In this document: in pieces, positions 58,945-64,000 of the stretch
Position numbering within the stretch: position 1 is the first letter of the stretch
Layout of the letters: the number at the start of each line of letters is the position of its first letter
Assembly: GCA_964640085.1 (NCBI GenBank)
Contig: CAZXFA010000002.1
Span: 1 to 64,000, forward strand
DNA from: CAZXFA01 sp964640085
GTDB lineage: Bacteria > Actinomycetota > UBA4738 > HRBIN12
DNA length: 64,000 nt
Reading direction: 5' to 3'
The notes under the pieces: model-generated
What the model saw: only the letters and a program-made list of their open reading frames with translations
Databases searched by the model: none
Told to the model about the DNA's origin: nothing
Translations under genes and position numbers: made by a program

Positions 58945-59010
58945 GTCCGTGTCGCATCCATGTTTACCGGGGTTGGGGAGGTTCGACACGGACTCGATGC
59001 ACTAGTGCAT
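58945..59010. promoter_or_regulatory. Nested inverted repeats upstream of DUF378
   Basis: A 10-bp inverted repeat, GTCCGTGTCG (58945-58954) and CGACACGGAC (58984-58993), is followed by a perfect 14-bp palindrome ATGCACTAGTGCAT (58997-59010). Both lie within the 114-nt gap upstream of the DUF378 gene and look like protein binding sites or a leader hairpin. The binder is unknown. Confidence 0.4.
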
Positions 59011-59041
59011 AGGATTTGTAGTGCGGAAGGACCTGTCGGCC

Positions 59042-59332
59042 TCAGTCGGCCGCCTTGATCGCCCGGATCGTCGGGCGAAGGAACCGGTAGAGGAGGTACG
59101 CGAACACCGCGACACCGATCCAGGTGCGCACCTGCCGCTCGCTGAACCGGGTCCGCTTCGCGATAGGACGAGCGGCCGCCCTCCCGAGCCAGCCACGCCA
59201 CCCCGTCAGCGCGGACTCGCCGATCGTCCTGACCGCCCTGTTCCCGTCCACGTCGCCCCCCGACCGGATCCTCCGGTCGGGTGATGCCTTCCCCCCATCG
59301 ATCTGCGCGAAACGTCCGACGCGGCGTCTCAC
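59042..59332 (-). CDS. Small single-pass membrane protein
   Basis: 96-residue protein with a basic N-terminus and one membrane helix near the C-terminus (VRTWIGVAVFAYLLYRFL). The GTG at 59332 overlaps the stop of the upstream 38-residue gene (GTGA), which supports this start. A GTG at 59251 is an alternative. No family recognised. Confidence 0.65.
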   Translation of the reverse strand: MRRRVGRFAQIDGGKASPDRRIRSGGDVDGNRAVRTIGESALTGWRGWLGRAAARPIAKRTRFSERQVRTWIGVAVFAYLLYRFLRPTIRAIKAAD

Positions 59333-59445
59333 TTCCGACGTGGGACCGGACCCCCGGCGACGATCGAGATGACGAGGAAGACGCCGATCAGGAGACCGAG
59401 GTTGAGCACCCTGCCGACCAGCGGATCGAGCAGCGGGTCCAGCAT
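59329..59445 (-). CDS. 38-residue membrane peptide
   Basis: Short frame, ATG at 59445 behind AAGGAGAAGG: MLDPLLDPLVGRVLNLGLLI, then a hydrophobic stretch (GVFLVISIVAGG) and PVPRRK. It has the form of a single membrane helix with a positive tail. Its TGA overlaps the start of the next gene by 4 nt. Confidence 0.6.
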   Translation of the reverse strand: MLDPLLDPLVGRVLNLGLLIGVFLVISIVAGGPVPRRK

Positions 59446-59641
59446 CGACCTTCTCCTTCGGCCGTCTCTTGCTCGGAGCCTCGCGTTCCCCATCGGCATC
59501 CGGAGGGCCGAGGGTTAGCGCTCATCGCAGGGAGAACGCCTGCCTGCCCATGAACCCGTCCGGAGGGCCGACCGGCAGGGTCAACCTGGAGTCCGATACC
59601 CTCCAACGGTCGGGCGGAGGCGCCCGGGTGAAGGACCGAAC

Positions 59642-62600
59642 GTGAGCGCGGATCGAGCTGGCGAGGCGCAGGCGGGCGGAGCCGCGCTCGCCCCGGCCCT
59701 CGAGGGCTTCTCGCCGATGATGCTGTTCGTCCGGCGGGTCACGGGGCCCGTGGTCGGCCGGCAGGGCGAGCTCGAGGCGATCCGCCAGGAACTGGACGCC
59801 GCGCGCGGCGGGCGGCTCGCGGGGCTCACGCTCGAGGGCGAGCCCGGGATCGGAAAGACCCGACTGTTGCTGGCAGCCGGGGAGGCCGCTTCGACGGCGG
59901 GCTTCACGACGATCGCGGTGACCGCCGACGAGGAGCTCAGGGGGCCGTTCCTGCTCGCACGCTCGATCGTCGGCTCGCCCGACGCGCTCGGATCGGCCGA
60001 GCGACCCAAGACCGCAGAGGCGCTCGCCGCCTCGATCCAGGCGATGTCGGGCCACGACGACCCGGGCCTGGCCAACCTGCCGCCCGATCGCCGCCTCCTG
60101 CGGACCTACGACCTCGGGGCGGTCGCGTTCCGCGCGCTCGCCACCGAGCGGCCGCTTGCGGTGCTGATCGACGATCTCCAGTGGGCGGACGACGACAGCC
60201 TCCGCCTGATCCGCTACGTGATCCGTTCCACGGCCACCTGTCCGCTCCTGCTGATGTTCACGATCCGCCCGGAGGAGCTCGCGGCGGTCGCTGAGGCCGT
60301 GAACCTCATCGCCGACATGGAGCGGATGGGCGTGCTCCGGCGTCTGCGGTTGAACCGGCTGACGCAGACGGAGACCACCGCGCTGCTGGCCCAGGTCCTG
60401 GGCGGGCCGGTCGACGCGAGCGGCGGCGCCGTGATGCACACCCAGGCCGAGGGTGTGCCGTTCATCGTGGAGGAGATGGCGCACGCCTACCGCGACGGCG
60501 GGATGATCCGCGAGATCGACGGCACGTGGCAGCTCGGCCGCAACGCCGAGCGGCTCGTGCCCTCCGCGGTGCGAACGTTGATCTCCCGGCGCGCCGCCCA
60601 CCTGCCGGAGGCCACCACCGAGCTGCTGGCGGACGCGGCGATCCTCGGTCGCCACTTCAGCCTGAAGGACCTGCGCGAGATCGAGCTCCGGCTACACGAC
60701 CAGGAGGTGGGCGCCGATGCCCTGGCCGCCGCTCTCGCGCCCTCCGTGACCGCCGGGCTGCTCACCGAGCACCCCGAGGGCTCGGCCGCCGACTTCAGCT
60801 TCCAGCACGAGCAGGTCCGCGCCTTCGCCTCTGGCCAGCTGACCGCCGCGCGACGTCGCGAGATCCACGCCGCGATCGTGGAGCTCCTGCTGGCCGGTGA
60901 ACCCTCGCCGGCCAGCCTCCCGCTGCTCGCCCAGCACGCGAAGGAGGCCGGCGACGCGGGGGTCTGCGTCCGCTTCTCCCTCGAGGCCAGCCGGAACGCG
61001 CTGGAGGCGAACGCCCCGGAGGAGGTCCTACGCGTGGTCGAGCTCGCGCTCCCGTCGGCGGCCTCCTCCCGCGAACGGCTCGAGCTCCTGGAGGCCAGGG
61101 ACCGCGCCCTGGACATGCTCCGCCGCCCGAACGAGCGGCTCGAGGGGCTGGCGGAGCTCGCCGCGCTCGCCGAAGCGCTCGGCGACTCGCACCTTGAGCT
61201 GGACGTCCGGCTCCGGCGGGCCGCCGCTCTCCGGGTGGCCGAGGAGGAGGATCGGGCGGCCGAGCTCGCCCGCGCGGTCCGCGAGCTCGCCGCGACCCGC
61301 GGCGACCGCCGGGCCGAGCTCGCGGCGACGCTGGAGCTGGGACAGGACCTGCTGCGCGCCACGGCGGGCGAGGCGTACACGCCGGCGGCAGAGGAGGTGG
61401 ACCTGGACGGCGCAGAGGAGGCGTTCCGCCGGGCGATCGAGCTCGCGCGAGAGCTCGGGGACGACGCGAGCCTGGCGACCGCGCTGCGGGAGACGGGCGT
61501 GGTCCTGCTCGGACGAGTGCGGGCGTGGTTCGTTGAACAGATCCTGGCCGGCACGCACATCCCCGTGATGCAGCGGGTAGCCGCCGGGGACGCGATCGAG
61601 GACATCCTCCAGGAGTCTCCGATCGGCGCCGTGGTGAACGCCTGCCTCGAGCACCTCCGGGAGGCGCTCGAGCTTTTCGAGCGGCTGGGGGACCGCCGGG
61701 GAGCGATGGCCTCGATCATCGCGATGGCCTACGTGAGCTGGGCCCCCGACATCCACGCCGGCTCCGGCTCCGCCCGGCACATCGAGGAGATCCGCCGCCT
61801 GACGTCGCGGCGGGAGGCATTCACGAACGAGAGCGAGCGGGCCGCGTTCGAAGCCCAGATGCTCTACGGCGTCCACATCTTCTCCCGGGCCAAGGGGATC
61901 CCCGACCTCGCGCTGTCCCGCGGCGAGCAGGCGTTCGCCCGTGCGAGGGAGCTCGGCGATCGCGCGCTCGAGTTCCTCGCAGCGGGCGGGACCGCGCTGG
62001 CGCATCTCGACGTCGGCGACGTCGACCAGGCCACACGGTGGCTCGACCGGGCCGCCGCGGTCGGCTCCGAGCATCCCACGCCTCTCCGCGCCCGGCGCCT
62101 GGAGACCTGGCGGGGCCTGGCGCATGCGGCCGCAGGCGACCCGGACGGGATGCGACGGCACCTGGAGCGGGCCGTCGGGCTCGCGACCGAGGCCGGGCAG
62201 CCGGCCGCCCGGTGCCAGACCCTCGCCCGGCTCGCGGTGCACGCGTCGCGCCTCGGCGCCGAGAGGGGGGACGACGAGTTGCTCGATCTCGCCGACCGGT
62301 CGGCCCGCGAGGCGGCCGAGATGGCCCTCGACCTCTCCGGTCACCCGCCCTGGGGCGCGGAGGCCCAGGCGGCGCTCGCCACCGTCGCGCTCGCACGGGA
62401 GCGCGAGGAGGAGGCCCTGGAGCACGCCCGGACGGCGATGGCCGCGGTCGAGGCGGCGATGCACGAGGATCTGTACCTGGACGTCGTCATCCCGGTGGCG
62501 AGCGTCTTCCAGGCCACGGAGGCGCCGGAGTGGGGGAGCCTGCGCCCCTATCTCCAGCTGATCCTGGCGATGATCGCGCAACGTACGCTCGAAGAGGAGG

Positions 62601-62887
62601 TGCGCGTGCGCTGGCTCCGGGGGCCGATCGGGAGCGAGCTGACCAGACTCGCGGGGCCGATCGCGACCGTGCCCTCCCCTGGGGAGGGCGAGGGCGCGTC
62701 CGTCGACGAGGCGGACACCGAGCTGTTGCAGAGCCTGGTGCAGGGCAAAACCAACCGGGAGATCGCGGAGGAGCTCGGGATCGACGAGCCGACGGTCACC
62801 CGCCGGCTGGGCGAGCTGTTCGCGCGGATCGGCGCCTCCTCCAGGGCCGAGGCCACTGCGTTCGCGTTCCACGAACGGGTGCTGTGA
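59642..62887 (+). CDS. LuxR-family AAA ATPase/TPR transcriptional regulator
   Basis: 1081-residue regulator of the MalT/LAL type. Walker A is EGEPGIGKTRLL (about residue 75) and Walker B is AVLIDDLQWADDDSL. A long helical TPR region follows. The C-terminal LuxR HTH is TELLQSLVQGKTNREIAEELGIDEPTVTRRLGELFARIGASSRAEA. A GTG at 59642 is the start. It lacks the cyclase and zinc ribbon of the two related ATPases but lies 19 nt upstream of a cyclase gene, so it probably belongs to the same unit. The inducer is unknown. Confidence 0.93.
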   Translation: MSADRAGEAQAGGAALAPALEGFSPMMLFVRRVTGPVVGRQGELEAIRQELDAARGGRLAGLTLEGEPGIGKTRLLLAAGEAASTAGFTTIAVTADEELRGPFLLARSIVGSPDALGSAERPKTAEALAASIQAMSGHDDPGLANLPPDRRLLRTYDLGAVAFRALATERPLAVLIDDLQWADDDSLRLIRYVIRSTATCPLLLMFTIRPEELAAVAEAVNLIADMERMGVLRRLRLNRLTQTETTALLAQVLGGPVDASGGAVMHTQAEGVPFIVEEMAHAYRDGGMIREIDGTWQLGRNAERLVPSAVRTLISRRAAHLPEATTELLADAAILGRHFSLKDLREIELRLHDQEVGADALAAALAPSVTAGLLTEHPEGSAADFSFQHEQVRAFASGQLTAARRREIHAAIVELLLAGEPSPASLPLLAQHAKEAGDAGVCVRFSLEASRNALEANAPEEVLRVVELALPSAASSRERLELLEARDRALDMLRRPNERLEGLAELAALAEALGDSHLELDVRLRRAAALRVAEEEDRAAELARAVRELAATRGDRRAELAATLELGQDLLRATAGEAYTPAAEEVDLDGAEEAFRRAIELARELGDDASLATALRETGVVLLGRVRAWFVEQILAGTHIPVMQRVAAGDAIEDILQESPIGAVVNACLEHLREALELFERLGDRRGAMASIIAMAYVSWAPDIHAGSGSARHIEEIRRLTSRREAFTNESERAAFEAQMLYGVHIFSRAKGIPDLALSRGEQAFARARELGDRALEFLAAGGTALAHLDVGDVDQATRWLDRAAAVGSEHPTPLRARRLETWRGLAHAAAGDPDGMRRHLERAVGLATEAGQPAARCQTLARLAVHASRLGAERGDDELLDLADRSAREAAEMALDLSGHPPWGAEAQAALATVALAREREEEALEHARTAMAAVEAAMHEDLYLDVVIPVASVFQATEAPEWGSLRPYLQLILAMIAQRTLEEEVRVRWLRGPIGSELTRLAGPIATVPSPGEGEGASVDEADTELLQSLVQGKTNREIAEELGIDEPTVTRRLGELFARIGASSRAEATAFAFHERVL

Positions 62888-62906
62888 TGGAGGAGGGAGG
62901 TCGCTG

Positions 62907-63638
62907 ATGCTCCGGGCGCGCGTCGACCGTCACCGATGCATCGGGGCGGGCACCTGCATCACGATCGCGCCCACGGCCTTCGACTGGCACGAGGGCGCGC
63001 ACTCGAAGGCCGACGTGATCGACCCCTCGAGCGTCGAGGAGGACATGCTGCGGGAGGCGGCGCTCGCGTGTCCGACCGCGGCGATCACGGTCGAGGAGGT
63101 GGAGGAGCTCCTGCCGTGGCAGCTCCGCGGCAAGGAGGCGCCGCGCCGGGTCGAGAAGACGTTCATGTTCACCGACATCGAGCGCTCGACGGTCCTGGTC
63201 GAGGCGCTCGGGGACGAGGCGTGGCAGGGGGTGCTCCGCTGGCACGACGAGACGATCCGCTCGCTGTTCGCCCAGCACAAAGGGGAGGAGGTGGTCGCGA
63301 CCGGCGACGGGTTCTTCGTCGGGTTCGACTCCCCCGACGACGCCCTCTCGTGCGCCGTCGCGATCCAACGGCGCCTCGCCGAGCAGAGACGGACGCAGGG
63401 GTTCGCGCCGAAGGTCCGGATCGGCGTGCACGCCTCCGGCGCCACGCAGGTGGGCCGCAACTTCTCGGGCAAGGGGGTGCACGAGGCGGCGCGGATCGCC
63501 GCGCTCGCCGCCGGCGACCAGATCATCGCGAGTCGGTCCACCGCGGCCGAGGGACGGTTCCCCATCTCCAAGCCCAGGACCGAGACGCTGCGGGGAACGT
63601 CGGAGCCGATCGAGATCGTCACGGTGGATTGGAACTGA
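62907..63638 (+). CDS. Ferredoxin-class III nucleotide cyclase fusion
   Basis: 243-residue fusion. Residues 1-65 form a short ferredoxin of the [3Fe-4S] type with Cys11, Cys17 and Cys55 (RCIGAGTC...ACPTAAI). Residues 83-243 form a class III cyclase with metal Asp90 (MFTDIERST) and Asp134 (ATGDGFF) and Arg196 (VHEAAR). The usual substrate Lys appears to be Val130 and the usual Asn is His192, so product specificity is uncertain. GGAGGGAGG precedes the ATG. It follows the LuxR-type regulator by 19 nt. An iron-sulfur domain could make the cyclase respond to redox, oxygen or iron. Confidence 0.9.
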   Translation: MLRARVDRHRCIGAGTCITIAPTAFDWHEGAHSKADVIDPSSVEEDMLREAALACPTAAITVEEVEELLPWQLRGKEAPRRVEKTFMFTDIERSTVLVEALGDEAWQGVLRWHDETIRSLFAQHKGEEVVATGDGFFVGFDSPDDALSCAVAIQRRLAEQRRTQGFAPKVRIGVHASGATQVGRNFSGKGVHEAARIAALAAGDQIIASRSTAAEGRFPISKPRTETLRGTSEPIEIVTVDWN

Positions 63639-63650
63639 GCGCTCGCGGGT

Positions 63651-64000
63651 TCAGGCGTCCTCGATCAGCGCGACCGAGGCCGTGAACCCGTGCAGGAAGT
63701 TGCGGCCGCCCACCGGCCCGATCTCGCCCGCGCAGTTGAACCCCGCGAGCGGGATGCCGCCGAGCATCCCCGAGACGAGCGCGGCGTCGTGGTCAGGGAG
63801 CTCGAACAGTCGCGTCCCGCGACCGTTGCACGTGAACAGCAGGGCGCCGGCCGCGGGTGCCTCCTCGCCCTCCCGCTCGAGGAGCAGGCGGAGGTCCTCG
63901 TCGGCGGTGGCGGCGTCGCGGAGGTGGAAGCGCATCGTCTGCCCCACCTCCACCTCCTCCCCCACCGCGAGCGCGCCGCTCTGCGGGTCGACCCCGACCA
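63651..64000 (-). CDS. FIST C-terminal domain protein (5' end outside window)
   Basis: About 116 residues, open to the window edge upstream. VGVDPQSGALAVGEEVEVGQTMRFHLRD...GALLFTCNGRGTRLF and LAGFNCAGEIGPVGGRNFLHGFTASVALI are the typical FIST_C ending (ligand-binding sensor domain). It is convergent with the ferredoxin-cyclase gene. The N-terminal FIST domain is not visible. Confidence 0.88.
   Translation of the reverse strand, partial: VGVDPQSGALAVGEEVEVGQTMRFHLRDAATADEDLRLLLEREGEEAPAAGALLFTCNGRGTRLFELPDHDAALVSGMLGGIPLAGFNCAGEIGPVGGRNFLHGFTASVALIEDA

Noticed and set aside
59499..59571. Direct repeat TCCGGAGGGCCGA twice, 60 bp apart, before the LuxR-type gene
   Set aside because: Only 13 bp, and GGAGGG-rich strings are common here; without conservation data it is not a supported operator.
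1..64000. CRISPR arrays, tRNA or rRNA genes, insertion sequences
   Set aside because: Scanned by eye on both strands: no regularly spaced repeats, no cloverleaf with CCA or T-loop motif, and no transposase motifs were seen.

Overview
The window is very GC-rich, densely coded DNA. It looks like an uncultured or poorly studied member of the Actinomycetota. Reasons: GTG/TTG starts and 4-nt stop/start overlaps are frequent, the ferredoxin is of the mycobacterial FdxA type, and the families are typical of soil actinobacteria (SHOCT, DUF2892, DUF378, class III cyclase-AAA-TPR regulators, PemK/MazF). No rRNA, tRNA, CRISPR array or intact insertion sequence was seen. The first and last genes run off the window.

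Layout. 1-4.2 kb: a cyclic-nucleotide group with a cyclase/ATPase/TPR regulator, a cNMP-binding protein and a metallophosphoesterase of the CpdA type. 4.2-11.2 kb: housekeeping and small genes (ferredoxin, zinc ribbon, cupin, quinone oxidoreductase, CHRD protein, SDR, SHOCT protein, ECF sigma factor, DUF2892, HtrA-like protease). 11.2-30.2 kb: 17 tightly packed minus-strand genes, mostly joined by 1- to 4-nt overlaps. From upstream to downstream they encode a complete Liv-type ABC importer, a PuuE-like deacetylase/cyclic-imide hydrolase, two SDRs, a C45 acyltransferase/peptidase, a luciferase-like monooxygenase, hydantoinase/oxoprolinase A and B subunits, a YtcJ-like amidohydrolase and a complete Pot-type polyamine importer. 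This reads as an import-and-degrade island for amide, imide or amine compounds.

30.2-39.4 kb: a TolB-like propeller and a sulfite-oxidase-fold molybdoenzyme. They are followed by a FluG-type amidohydrolase divergent from a glutamine-synthetase-like ligase, a flavin-binding protein, an Lrp regulator, an aminotransferase, a cupin and an SDR without the usual catalytic residues. This block probably continues the nitrogen-compound theme (gamma-glutamylation of amines). 39.4-41.0 kb is a decayed patch with a broken HAD-domain gene, an XRE regulator and a frameshifted UvrD-like helicase.

41.0-64.0 kb: a TPR-cyclase, an EamA exporter, DNA polymerase IV, an RHH/MazF toxin-antitoxin pair, an OmpR/HAMP-kinase two-component system, a CoA-binding protein, a PAP2 phosphatase, a PAP2-kinase fusion followed by a lipoprotein, an ArfB-like protein with GGR instead of GGQ, a second large cyclase-AAA-TPR regulator, several very small membrane proteins, a LuxR-type AAA/TPR regulator, a ferredoxin-cyclase fusion and a partial FIST protein. 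Four class III nucleotide cyclase domains in 64 kb is a striking density. The ferredoxin-cyclase fusion is the most unusual single architecture.
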